Below, one piece after another: positions 53,440 through 64,000 of a stretch of 64,000 nucleotides of DNA. Numbering within the stretch: the first letter of the stretch is position 1; each line of letters opens with the position of its first letter. The notes below the pieces were generated by a model that saw only the letters and a program-made list of their open reading frames with translations, did no database searches and was not told where the DNA came from. A program made the translations under genes and the position numbers. The stretch covers positions 808,905 to 872,904 of the forward strand of contig KN832566.1 of assembly GCA_000827205.1 (NCBI GenBank), read 5' to 3'. Source of the stretch: Plicaturopsis crispa FD-325 SS-3. Taxonomy: Eukaryota; Basidiomycota; Agaricomycetes; Amylocorticiales; Amylocorticiaceae.

Positions 53440-54691
53440 TGAAAATTGAAACGGTGTATCTAGATAGAAATCATGCAACAAGAAAAGGGAAGGAAAGAGA
53501 TTGTGGTGGTCAAGAAGAAAGAGCGATTTTTGGAATGAGCACAGACACGACGCGACGCGTCTCGTACTGACTCGCGGACCTTGTATTATATTCCCACGGA
53601 AATACAACCTCTATATGGCCGGTCAGATCCTGAGAGCCATTTGTGCCCGCCGAATTCGATCAAGCTGGCCATTGACAGTGGTCCAAGCCAGACCAAGCAG
53701 TTCAAGCCACTCGTGCAGACATATTTGCAAGAAAATCACACCCTCCACGCTTCAAAGCTTCAAGTTGTGTAGACACGGCAACTAGACGGACAATCTAAAC
53801 AGTTCGACAGCAGTGGTCCCGCATCATTCCCACATTGAACGTCTGACTGGGAGGCGCCGGCAGGAAACGAATGGTTTACCGGTTATCTATGTTCCCTGTC
53901 CAGCGTACGGATCAGGCCTTTCAAATCTCAATTCCCGGAGTAACTCACCGATGTAAAACTGCAACATGCTGTGTGAGACACGCGAGATGGCCGAGAGTCG
54001 TGCTTCAGCTAACCTGTACTATGTCATGAAGCCCAAGCTGCAAATATCCAGTCAAAACGTACCAGCTACAGCCTATGCACTTTAATCTGCTGTCCGAGTC
54101 AGGTTTCGGCACAAGACGTTGACGAGAACTTAGCGAGAACAGGGCACCGGGCAGTCATTATTTTCAAACTCAGTGAACCGATGTTGATACGGTCGTGATA
54201 CGCCTCTTCGACGTGTCGCGTTTCGATTACTTACATGCATCTCTAAGTACCTTTTCTTCCTCCTACTGGCTGTCCGACACCTTGCAGCTGCTCAACTACT
54301 TAGTTTACTCTGACAATTATAGTAAGCAGTCGTTCTTTTTCAAGGCAGCTTACTCAAGGACTTCTAGACCCAAGCTTCGTAGCGCGTAAAGAATGATGAT
54401 CAAGGTGTCGAAAGAGATCATGTTGGGGCCTCGAGGTTACACCGCCTCTGCAGTGCGTAACGGATCATTTTGCCATCTGTCCACTACTGTTCGTCGCCGA
54501 CCCTCTAAACAGCGCGTTGCTATTCGACATTTGTCTGAGAGACCAGGAATAACGCGGACAGCGATCATTGCTCCATACAGCGGCGCGCGGTCTCGATCTA
54601 ATTCATATAATAAGTAACTTGATGAGTGCGCTCTCTCTCATCCATCCCCATTCACCTTTCCCTCCTTATTCTTTCCATAGGCCTTTCACCC
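53440..54691. other. Divergent intergenic region, coiled-coil and laccase genes
   Basis: 1.25 kb with no supported gene. A TATA-like catataataag lies at about 54604-54614, 80-90 bp before the laccase ATG. Confidence 0.5.
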
Positions 54692-56899
54692 ATGTACGGG
54701 CCTGCACTCCTTTTCGCAGTATCTATCGCCTCGCTGGGCAATCCAGTGCTGGCTAAGACTGTGGTGACCGATTTGCCCATTGTGAACACGGTCATCAGCC
54801 CCGATGGTTTTAGCCGCTCGTGCGTCTTTTCTGTAACTCGTACATCGAGTCCTTCCCGACTGAACTTGGTGTCAGCTCTGTTCTGGCTGGAGGTACATTT
54901 CCAGGCCCTGTGATTAGCGGATTCAAGGTGAGATGCCTTCGTGTCGATTTTGGCAGGAGGGTCACTTATGCAGTGCAGGGAGATTCCTTCCACATCAAAG
55001 TGACGGATGAGCTGGTCGACAAGTCTATGGTCACGGACACGAGCGTGGTGAGTGCCCAGGATGACTTGCATCTTGTGTCGAACTCATTCTAGCCCAAACG
55101 ATTTAGCATTGGCATGGCATATCTCAAAATGGAACGAATTTTGAGGATGGGACTTCGTCTGTGACGCAGTGCCCAATAACTCCTGGAAATTCTTTCACCT
55201 ACAATTTCACTGTCCCCGACCAGGCGGGCACGTTCTGGTACGTTCTCACAATGCAGTCCTTTGCGGCCGTTCTTGAATCACGCTGTTAGGTACCATTCTC
55301 ACCTCTCGACGCAATACTGTGATGGACTTCGTGGTGCGTTGATTCTTTACGACCGACACGATCCACATGCGCACCTCTACGATATCGACAATGGTAAGCT
55401 GCCTACACCAATGGGTTCATCGCGCTCGCTGATTTGTTCAACAGAGTCGACGATTATCACGCTGGCGGATTGGTATGCCAGCCTTGATACTAGACAGTTC
55501 GCGAAATGATGACTAAAACGTTCTATTTTCAGGTACCATGACCCGGCACCATCACAGGGATTCGCACCTGCGCCTAACTCTACGCTGATCAACGGGCTCG
55601 GGCGCTGGCCTGGCGGACCCGAATCCGAGCTCGCTGTGATCGAGGTCGAGCACGGGAAGCGCTATCGTTTCCGCCTCATCGGGATGTCATGCCATTCCTC
55701 GTTCAACTTCACCGTCGATGGCCACAGTATGTTGGCTATTGAGGCCGATGGGGTGAACACTGGTCCAGTGCCAACTGACCAGGTCACAGTCTTCACGGGT
55801 GTGTACCTAGGTCACGTTCGACGGGCTGATGTACTAGCATGCTTACGCTATGTGCAGGTCAGCGGTACTCTGTCATCCTCGAGGCGAACCAGACCATCGA
55901 CAACTACTGGATTCGCGCCATACCCAACCGCGGCAACGCTAACATCACCAACGGCCTCAACTCAGCGATTCTCCGGTACAAAGGCGCACCACAGGTGGAC
56001 CCGGCCGAGCGGAATTTCACGAGCGTAGCGGCTCTCAACGAGACCTCCCTCCACCCGCTCACCGCGCTTGCCGCCCCCGGTAGCCCCTCAATCGGTGGCG
56101 CCGACGTTGTGCTCAATCTGGATATGGGTTTCCTTGACGCTACAAACCAGTTCACGATTAACGGCGCAGTGTTCGTCCCGCCGACTACGCCTGTGCTGCT
56201 GCAGATTCTCAGCGGGGCGAAGAATGCGACCGATCTTCTCCCGTCAGGGTCTGTGTTCCCCTTGCCGCGCAACAAGGTCATTGAAATTTCTATGCCTGGA
56301 AAGAACTTGCACGGTTCACCCGTAAGTGACCGCGTCCTATCCCATGATACGATCGAGTACTTACCAGTATGCTTGTTGCACCTGAAAGCACCCTTTCCAT
56401 TTGCACGGGGTATGTTGACATGTTCTAGCTTGACTCAATACGTAGCTAATAATCGTCTACGTGCAGCACGACTTCTCTGTGGTCCGGAGTGCTGGAAGTA
56501 CGGCGTACAACTATGCGAACCCTGTGCGCCGAGACACGGTCAACCTTGGGTCTGACCTGAACGACAACGTCACCATCCGGTTCACGACCGACAACCCAGG
56601 ACCGTGGTTCTTCCACTGGTATGTCGCTGCGTATCACTTTCCATGCCATAAGACTGTCCGCCTAATCATTACTCGCATAGTCACGTCGACTGGCATCTGG
56701 AGACCGGTTTAGCCATCGTGTTCGCGGAGGATATTGGTGACACTGCATCTCACAGCCCTGTCACACGTGCGTCCACCGCTGTACTTTTGGGATGTGAAAT
56801 GAGTACTGACGAAAACTTGCAGAGGAGTGGAAGGATCTATGCCCCACTTACAACGCGGCGCATCCGGGCAACGCGACGTCCAATACGACATCCACATGA
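54692..56899 (+). CDS. Laccase (multicopper oxidase, EC 1.10.3.2)
   Basis: Secreted phenol oxidase that reduces O2 to water. Thirteen exons (54692-54819, 54876-54927, 54979-55047, 55107-55237, 55290-55393, 55445-55472, 55533-55798, 55858-56321, 56389-56409, 56467-56618, 56681-56766, 56823-56899 are the twelve that I read; any further split is not needed) give 525 residues with a 21-residue signal peptide. All four copper signatures are intact: L1 [16 protein letters not shown]2 [20 protein letters not shown]3 HPFHLHG plus H, L4 [20 protein letters not shown]. The residue ten after the L4 Cys is Leu, as in many medium-potential laccases. L3 is encoded alone by a 21 nt exon. Many N-glycosylation sites occur. 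Confidence 0.95.
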
Positions 56900-57334
56900 G
56901 TACATCTACTGCATCGGCACGAGCACATACACCCATAGATTGTCTCGAGGTTAAAATATCATATGGACGCCTCAGCGAACCTGCCTCTACCCCTCATTTT
57001 GCTTCTCGCGCGCCAGCACTGTCCATTCATTTCCTTTCTTCGTGTGCAATGGCTGCTATCTTCGTCTTTTTGGGGCAGCCCTTTGCATATTGTATCCCAC
57101 TAATGTATCCGCATTTTACATTATTTATTCCTTCAAAGATCGTCTGATCCTCCAACGTGAATAGATAGCAACATTCTACTACTTATATACCGCACAACCA
57201 ACATCTCAGTGCTATAGGTATCGAAAGCAATAATGGTATGTCGTAAGAGATGTTCGGCCAATGTACAAAGCGCCCGTGAATACCGCCCAAGAGAGGTTCA
57301 ATAGTTAGTCAGTTCCAGTGTATTAGCATGTTCG
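56900..57334. other. Intergenic, convergent
   Basis: 435 bp between the laccase stop and the first monooxygenase's 3' end. A/T-rich, nothing recognised. Confidence 0.45.
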
Positions 57335-59178
57335 TTATGCCTCCGTTCGCAGCATCCTGTCCACTTCCGCTAGGGCTCCGTCCAGCGTCGTCGTCCATGC
57401 CCACTGCCAACGCTCCTTCATCATCTCCCCAAGCTTCTCTAGTGTTCTTTGCTGAGCCTCTTGGGGTGCATTGACGTCGAAGTCGTCGCCATCAAACGAG
57501 TACCACTCGCCGTTCTGGTATGAGCGCTCGACGATGTCCTGGGCAAACGGACGGCGGATGGCATCGTAGACGGCGAGTGCACGAGGGAGGGTGTCTTTGG
57601 TGGTGGCTGCGTGGCCGAGAACGGCTGCAAGAAGGTATGCGTCCTAGGACAAGATATCAACGAGAGCATATAGCGAGAAACGGTGTGGTACCCACCTCGA
57701 TCGCTTGTCCCGCACCAGAGCCTTGCGCCGGTGTCATGGCGTGAGCCTAGACGACTCTACTCAATTAAGCCCCGACAGAAGGATTGAAAAGCATACCGCA
57801 TCACCAAGCAAAGCCGCCCGCTCAGAGACGAACGACTTCAAGGGTTTGATTTGGTGAATTGCCCAACGCATACCGCCGTCAACGCACTGCGGTAGGAGTC
57901 CCGGTTAGAGAGGAAAGGTTTCGCAGCGACCGGACCGGCCATACGTGCCTGTAAGAGTTGCTGAACCTCCCACTCCCACCCTGGGTAGCAGGCTTGGAAC
58001 TCATCGCCGGATACGTCTGTGACCCACGGACCGGCGAAAGTCGTGTCTTTTAGGTCGTGTTGCGTTCGGAACGCGGCAATGTTGATAGCAGCTCCTTGCG
58101 ATATGGGGTACGCAACGATATACTGTTAGGAGGATCCCATGAGCCTTTTCCTTGAGGACACGGCCACATGGTTGCATACCCCAGCCTTTCCAGAATACTG
58201 CAAAGACCGATTAGCTTGTGAGTACGAGGGGCTGATCAAGCGCTTACCACCGTTGGTTGCGTAAAAAGTCGATGTCCAGGGGCTAACTGACGCAGGCTGC
58301 CAGCTGGTATCACCGTGCGGTAGCATGTCTCTCCGCTCCATTTGGGGGATACGCACGACTCGTGATAATGTGCGCCATTGGTGTCGCCGCGGTCCCGCGC
58401 TGCCTGCGCTGCTCGACCAAGAAGGGTAGCGCGCACGGGGGATTTCAATCCATCCGCACCGACGAGTATGTCACATGTAGCAGAGGTACCGTCGGCGAAT
58501 AATAATTGAATTGATCCGGATGGCGACTGGGAGTATGAACGCAACCGCTTCGAGAGGTGCGTCCCGCAGGAAGGCGGGAGATGTTTCAGTAAAACTCCAT
58601 GGAAGTCTGCGCGGTGGGAAGTCGACAAGCCGCCTGGAGGTTCGCGTCAGGACGAGGGCGAGCTTAAAGAGACAAATAGTCGTACCTTTGGTCACCATGC
58701 TATAAAAATCAAAACCCTCGGGGATATCACTTTTTCGCATGGTGAAAGCTAATACTGTGAGCCTTGAGTTAGCTGCGCTGGCCCGCGAGTGAATACAAAG
58801 AACAAGGAAGCTTACCGTCTTCAGCGATCGACTGTCTCCTTACAAGTTGCTCTAAATCCGTGTGTACACCCAGTTTTTCCAGGATGTCCCATGTTCGGGG
58901 CCATATTCCTGTCCGAGCACTCGTCAACGCTCACTCGGGTATCCGAAATAAATAATGGTACATGCCTATCCCGGCGCCAACTTCGCCGAAGTGCGCGGTG
59001 GCCTCGTAAATGTCGACCTCGATATCTGGGAACTGTGAAAGTGCGAGGGCACATAGCATTCCTCCGACACCCCCTCCGCTGCAAAACAGAACCACGGAAT
59101 GATGTCATGAGTGAAAGACATAATCGAGGCGAGTAACGGAGCGTACCAGACTGCGACCCGAAATTTACAGGATGTCAT
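57335..59178 (-). CDS. FAD-dependent aromatic monooxygenase, salicylate-hydroxylase type (copy 1)
   Basis: Class A flavoprotein hydroxylase expected to hydroxylate an aromatic acid or related compound with NAD(P)H. Exons 59178-59147, 59078-58966, 58908-58816, 58754-58686, 58633-58248, 58197-58180, 58122-57949, 57886-57797, 57746-57696 and 57643-57335 give 444 residues. FAD motifs: CGGGVGGMLCALALSQ (GxGxxG, split by the first intron), the DG motif DILVGADGLKSPVRATL, and LLGDAAHAMTPAQGSGAG. Two introns read only with GC donors: ATAG|gcatgt at 58965 and CAG|gcacgt at 57948. The 18 nt exon YSGKAG is shared with its neighbour copy. The substrate is unknown. Confidence 0.88.
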
Positions 59179-59950
59179 GATATGACTGGAGGTAGGACTC
59201 AGTGACGCGGACAGTGGGATATCGGTAAGTAAAGCATTGTCGCTCGATGGTGGGCTGCTTTATGTACATACCAGAATCGACGGAGGACTCTTCCTCTCGG
59301 TGATCCCATCTAATTTCTGCCAAGGAAAAACTCCGATTTCAACGCTGTATCCTTTCATGGACACGATATTATTCAGCGCTTACAATTGCCTGCGAAGACC
59401 GTGATGAACATGTCAAGTATCAAATGGTGAATCGGTCATGCAAAGGGAAGAAACACACGGACCGCCGCCTCCACGGAGTATGCCCACGTTCAAATCGTCG
59501 CTCGGTGATGCTCCGATGGACGGGCTGGCGAGGCACACGGGGTCCGGGGCCGGCTGAGCAATACGTCTATATCTGCGACGGTTGCGAAGAGCAAAAGCGG
59601 TTTATCAGGTCCTCATCGGGACCTTGAAGAGGAGATTCAAGATGGCCACCGGCGCCGAATTCCCAACTGTCAACGTTAAACTTGACGAGGGGCACCACAC
59701 CTCTGTAAAATATACTAATACATGACGTCGGGTTTGTACCTCAGGCTTCAAGCCTCACAAGCCGATGTTGTCCGCTCTGCATGCAATGCTATCAGTAAGC
59801 ACTGGTAATACTTGCTGACACGACGTTACCAAACTGACCTCTTTAACCGGCCAAGATCTTCAGGGCTAGCAAAATCGAGAGGAAACCCTATCAGTGTTAA
59901 CGTTGAGTATCCGATCCACCGCACGGCTCACGTTCATGCTCACCAAGACT
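59179..59950. other. Intergenic between monooxygenase copies 1 and 2
   Basis: 772 bp containing the promoter of copy 1 (minus strand). No gene or repeat was recognised. Confidence 0.45.
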
Positions 59951-61676
59951 CTACACACTAGCCATTTCTTTCAGGCGCGTCTCAGCTGCCTCCCACTCCG
60001 TAGCAACACCCCCACCTTTCTGCCACGCCCAAGCTTCCGCGATTGCTTGGGCAATGGCGTCCAGCTTCTCCTTCTCATGTGCTCGATCTACGCCGTCGTA
60101 GTATCCCGGCTCGCTAAACATGTACAAGTGCCCGGCGGATCGAGATCTCGAAACGATACTATTTGCGAAAGGACGCCGAATTTCGTCGTAGGCTCTTAAC
60201 ACCGCGGAGATATTTTTCAGGGTGGTGGAGGGATGCGCCAGGAATCGCCCGAGGATGTAAGCGTCCTGCAAGGATGTGTAAATCCAATCAACATTTCCGT
60301 CAGGACCGCACGTACCTCGATAGCCTGACCCGCACCTGCGCCACAATGGGGTGTCATGGCATGTGCCTTGTGCGCGCGCCCAAGCTTGCATAAGAACGTG
60401 CAAGACATGCCGAGCAGCAAAACGGCTTACAGCATCGCCCAATAGAGCCACATTCCCTGAGGCATACGTCGGCAACTGATCGACCACATGCACCGCCCAC
60501 CTCGATGGCCTGTCAAGGTGCTGTAAAAGCTGCACGACTTCGGGCTCCCAGCCAACATAAAGGTCCGCGACGTCTTGTGCAGTCACATTGACTACCCATT
60601 TCTCCGGAAAGTGGGTGCCCGCTCCATTCTCGACGTAATGCATGGCCACGACGTTGATCATATGGCCCTGAGATATCGGGTAGGCTACAACTTGCTAGAT
60701 GCGGGGCATACGATATGAGACAGACAAAGCAGGCCCAAACAGTCGTGGGCTAACCTTCCCTTTGCCACAGTACTGTCAGAGGTTTAGGGTTAGATTTGAG
60801 ATGACACGCTCAGATGTATAGGGCGCACCATTAATGGTGTAGTAAGAGCAAGGTGGCCCGGATTTCGTGCCTTCAGATTTTCAGCAGGGAATACGCTACG
60901 GTACGCCAGCAGCCCACACCACTTGGGTGGTATGTACTGTCTATAATCTGCATTCCGCGCGTCTCCTTTGGTTGCCGCAAGGTCTTCGAAGAGCGTAGCC
61001 CGAGTTGGAGAGCGCACACCGTCCGCGCCGACTAAAACATCTGCGTCGACCGCGCTCCCATCTGCAAAATAGAGTGTGATGGCCCCGGATGACTTCTGAA
61101 CGTATTTTGTGAGCCGTTTCGAGAGGTGGAGTGTACACGTCCGTGGGAGGTTCTCCAGTAAGGTATGCAGCATATCTGCACGATGTAGAGGAGCTCCTGC
61201 TAGGTAGGATGAATACCATAAAATGACGAGCAATAAAGCAGACGCAGAGGTAACGACGTACATGGCAGCTTATGTGAGTAGAACTCGAAGCCCTCTTCTT
61301 TCTGGTCTGACCGCCTGAAGGAGAATGTGGGTCCTGTGTCGTGTGCAGTCATGAGGTTTCTGGCTAAGAGTGCGTCGCCAGGGAGCGCTTACCGTTAGCA
61401 GGCGCAACTGCTTTCATCCACAGCGCCTTGTCGAGCCCGAGCTTCTCTAGAACTTCCCACGTCCGCTTCCACACGGTGATGCCTGCGCCAATGGTCGATA
61501 CATCGGCGCCAGCCTCGTACACGTCGATAGGGAGGTCACAGAACTTCCCAATAGTGACTGCGACAGCAAGTCCGCCTATACCGGCTCCACTGTATAGCAC
61601 ATCATGATCAAATCGCACCACAGCAGTGATAATAGCGGGCCTACCATATTGCAATACGAAATTTGGGAAACCCCAT
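59951..61676 (-). CDS. FAD-dependent aromatic monooxygenase, salicylate-hydroxylase type (copy 2)
   Basis: Tandem paralogue of copy 1. Exons 61676-61645, 61589-61393, 61333-61262, 61199-60829, 60772-60755, 60694-60431, 60366-60316 and 60265-59951 give 439 residues. Motifs: CGAGIGGLAVAVTIGKF, GAGITVWKRTWEVLEKLG, HRADMLHTLLENLP, VLVGADGVRSPTRATLF, YPISQGHMINVVA and LLGDAAHAMTPHCGAGAG. The first exon (32 nt), the 18 nt exon (YCGKGK) and the 51 nt exon match copy 1 in length. Copy 2 lacks the introns that break GAGI and LLQ in copy 1. All splice donors here are GT. Its frame is intact. Confidence 0.88.
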
Positions 61677-62254
61677 CCTCAGATACTGGCGTTTCCTTAG
61701 GGAACACGCAATGTTCAGTCTGTCTATATACTCGCATGCGTCAGACAAAATTAGGTGAAATTGACCAAGATAGGTTCGTCCCGTACCCAACTCGGGCTCC
61801 GATGTGGGTGTGGCATTGTAAGTGGAGTTGCTGTGAAGCGGTTGAGAGCGTACGGGCTTCTTAAGGTTTCATGTTCTGAGAACTGCGCGAGGCTCGAGCT
61901 GCCGCCATGTTATACACAGTTGTTTCGTCGAGCTGCCAAGGGACTGCACAACTTTCCTTCCAGAACTTGCAGGATCATAACCAGGAGTACTGCCAATCAA
62001 TATGCGCCCAGGTTAGCTGCCCCGTCCCCGCTAACATTGAACATAGCCTTACCGAGACACCGTTTCGGAGTATTGCACTACCCATGCGCGGAAAGCGTCC
62101 AGCGAATTGGGAGGTTTGTGCTAATTATGCTTGGGAAACAAGGTGTAAATGAGAGGAAGAAAACACGGCTTTCGACAGTGTGCACCCAGAGTCTGAGTAC
62201 GTACGTCAACAACGAATAGTCGCGGAGTTCCAAATTCTATGTGTCTAGTTCGGT
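61677..62254. other. Intergenic between monooxygenase copies 2 and 3
   Basis: 578 bp, promoter side of copy 2. Nothing recognised. Confidence 0.45.
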
Positions 62255-63490
62255 CTAACTTTTCGCTTGAAGGGCTTTCTGCAATCTCTTATTTGCCTCC
62301 GTTACAGCCCCGTCCAGCGTTGTAGACCATGCCCATTTCCATCGCTCTGTCACGGATGTCTTCAGCTCCTCCAACCTGTCGCGCTTGAATGCTTCGTCGA
62401 GGACTTCGGACTTGTGATTATCGCCGTCGAATGAAAAGAACAACCAACGAGCGCTCTGCGATGTCCTGGGCAAATGGGCGGCGAACGGCGTCGTATACAG
62501 CAAGCGCTTCAGGGATAGTATCAACGGAGGTCAACGAATTGCATAGAACTGTAGCAAGAATGTAGGCGTCCTATAACAATTGATTACGTTGTGTGTTTTA
62601 GTGAACACGGCGAACAAAGGCGAACATACCTCGACAGCCTGCCCTGCACCTGAGCCTTGATTGGGTGTCATAGCATGGGCCTATAATTCTTCCTGCTCGA
62701 GCAAAGTTCTGGAGAGGTCAGAAAGAGGAACGTACAGCATCTCCGATCAATGCAACACGGCCGGAGACAAAAGATTGCAGAGGTTTGACTTTGTGGATTG
62801 CCCAACGCATACACTTCTCCGCACACTAAGTATATAGCATCCGCATCAGCCTCCAACGTGCATGTATACTGGCCAGGGAACATACTGACCTGAATCAGCT
62901 GCGTAACTTCCGGCTCCCATCCATCGAAACCGGGTTGGAATTCTTCTGCAGATACCTCCGCGACCCATGGACCGTCGAATTCGGTACCTTTCAATTCGTG
63001 TTTGGTACGATAGGCAACAAAGTTGACTGTTTCACCCATTGAAATCGGATAGGCGACAAGGTACTGCGTAGCATAGTGAGTAGGTGGTATCTATCGGACA
63101 GATAACATGATAGTATAGTACATACTCCGCCGCGACCAAGGTACTGCCAAACGACTCTGTAAATCAGGGACATCGTCGAATGAAATGCATGCACAGAGTG
63201 TACACACATGGATAGTATCCGATAGCGCCCGATGATTAGGCATCCTCTCGCGCAGTTTAGCAGCCGGAAAGAGTGTCCTGTATGACACTTCTCCACTCCA
63301 CTTTGGAACGATGCAAGATTCGAACAATGCTGCTGCTTGGGCGTCACCCTGAGCCCTAGCAGCCTGCGCCTCCAGATCTAGAAGTGTTGCACGTGCGGCG
63401 GACTTGAGTCCGTCTGCCCCAACCAGCACATCACATGTCGCGGTAGTCCCATCGTTAAATTGCAGGTGAATTGTGTCAGAAACTATAAGT
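62255..63490 (-). pseudogene. Degenerate FAD monooxygenase (copy 3), 5'-truncated and frameshifted
   Basis: Third tandem paralogue. Recognisable exons are about 63490-63206, 63156-63126, 63063-62890, 62825-62736, 62680-62630 and 62569-62255. They encode DVLVGADGLKSAARATLL, VAYPISMGETVNFVAYRT, VALIGDAAHAMTPNQGSGAG and the C-terminal WKWAWSTTLDGAVTEANK. Exons of 174, 90 and 51 nt match copy 1 exactly. In the last exon the frame shifts between QDIAERS and LFFSFDGDN near 62440, giving an early stop. Upstream of 63490, where FAD-binding and substrate-domain exons should lie, the sequence is replaced by short direct repeats, and no GxGxxG exon is found before the window ends. A distant 5' part beyond the window cannot be excluded. 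Confidence 0.75.
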
Positions 63491-63676
63491 GCGAAGCTAT
63501 AAGTGCGAAGCGGGTCGCGTCTCAGTCGCACTGTAAGAATAGTGGAATCGACTAAGTATTATGTACCTATAAGTGCGAAGCGGGTCGCGTCTAGTACATG
63601 TGTAAGTATCAAATGAAGGTGCAGTAGGTATAACACAACATACCTCAGTCGCACTGTAAGAATAGTGGAATCGACT
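63483..63676. repeat. Interleaved direct repeats at the break of monooxygenase copy 3
   Basis: A 26 bp unit (ctataagtgcgaagcgggtc plus gcgtct) occurs at 63497-63522 and 63567-63592, with a shorter copy at 63483-63496. A 33 bp unit (ctcagtcgcactgtaagaat and on) occurs at 63521-63553 and 63644-63676. The copies are exact. Confidence 0.85.
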
Positions 63677-64000
63677 GAGGAAAAGAAAGGAGAAACAATG
63701 TCTGAACGTGTCCATGAAAAAGCGTGGGAATAAAGTCCAAAGCCCCTAACATCCCAGGAATAAGTCGCAGGAATAATGATGTTTGGGGGACCGAGTAGAA
63801 AGGCTAGCTCGGTGCCCCAAAGGTCATCGATCATGTGACATGTGGCTGAAACGTCCGTGGGTTCAATTCCCCCTGCAGGAAAACGTTTTCCCAAGTGGAC
63901 ACCGGATGTGCGCGGGCACTCCTATTCACGTCCAGTTTTGACACTCCCACTCGAGCGCAGCCGGAGTCCCATAGCCTTGGAAAATTTCCAGTGCTTGTCA
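63677..64000. other. Right window edge, no supported gene
   Basis: 324 bp without a recognisable coding block. A B-box-like ggttcaattcc lies at 63860-63870, discussed among rejected items. Confidence 0.4.

Noticed and set aside
53581-54620. Short plus-strand frames upstream of the laccase gene
   Set aside because: All are under 80 codons, without motifs or consistent splice signals.
54626-54691. Upstream extension of the laccase N-terminus
   Set aside because: It lacks an ATG start; the ATG at 54692 begins a normal signal peptide.
63807-63880. tRNA- or SINE-like element with a B-box (ggttcaattcc) and an upstream A-box-like tagctcggtg
   Set aside because: The T-stem and acceptor stem do not pair convincingly and no cloverleaf could be folded by eye.

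Overview
The window is nuclear DNA of a filamentous basidiomycete, most likely an Agaricomycete. The evidence is the gene content (CBM1-linked esterase, multi-exon laccase, GMC oxidoreductase, GH5 glucanase), many 50-70 nt GT-AG introns, genes on both strands, and the domain types of the Rho-GEF. I assembled the exons by hand from splice signals, reading phase and family motifs. I ran no searches, so exon borders are models.

Layout. 0-10 kb: a 5'-truncated CBM1-CE16 acetylesterase (+), a mitochondrial pyrimidine-nucleotide carrier (-), the ribosome-biogenesis WD40 protein MAK11 (+), a GPATCH1-type G-patch protein (-) and a glucose-6-phosphate 1-epimerase (+). 10-12.4 kb is gene-free and holds a 765 bp inverted-repeat structure whose arms contain 20 and 26 bp perfect palindromes. 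12.4-26.4 kb: an amino-acid permease, a METTL2/TRM140-type tRNA m3C methyltransferase, a very large Rho1-GEF with DEP, two DH domains, PH and CNH, a separate CNH-only gene copied from the GEF's 3' end, and a mitochondrial-type thioesterase. 27-39.5 kb: a secreted histidine-rich repeat protein, a GH5 exo-1,3-glucanase, a DGAT2 acyltransferase, tubulin cofactor B and CDC48. 39.7-46 kb: an unrecognised gene, a 1.29 kb non-autonomous DNA transposon with terminal inverted repeats and a target-site duplication, squalene epoxidase and a mitochondrial J-protein.

46-64 kb: a probably GPI-anchored GMC oxidoreductase, a 906-residue coiled-coil protein, a laccase, and three tandem FAD monooxygenases of the salicylate-hydroxylase type. 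The third copy is broken by a frameshift and by short direct repeats. The oxidase-laccase-monooxygenase stretch could act together on aromatic compounds (peroxide supply, phenol oxidation, ring hydroxylation), but this is inferred from adjacency only. Most other genes are ordinary housekeeping genes.

The observations most worth follow-up are the histidine-rich repeat protein, the CNH-only duplicate, the two terminal-repeat elements, and the recurrent apparent GC-AG introns.
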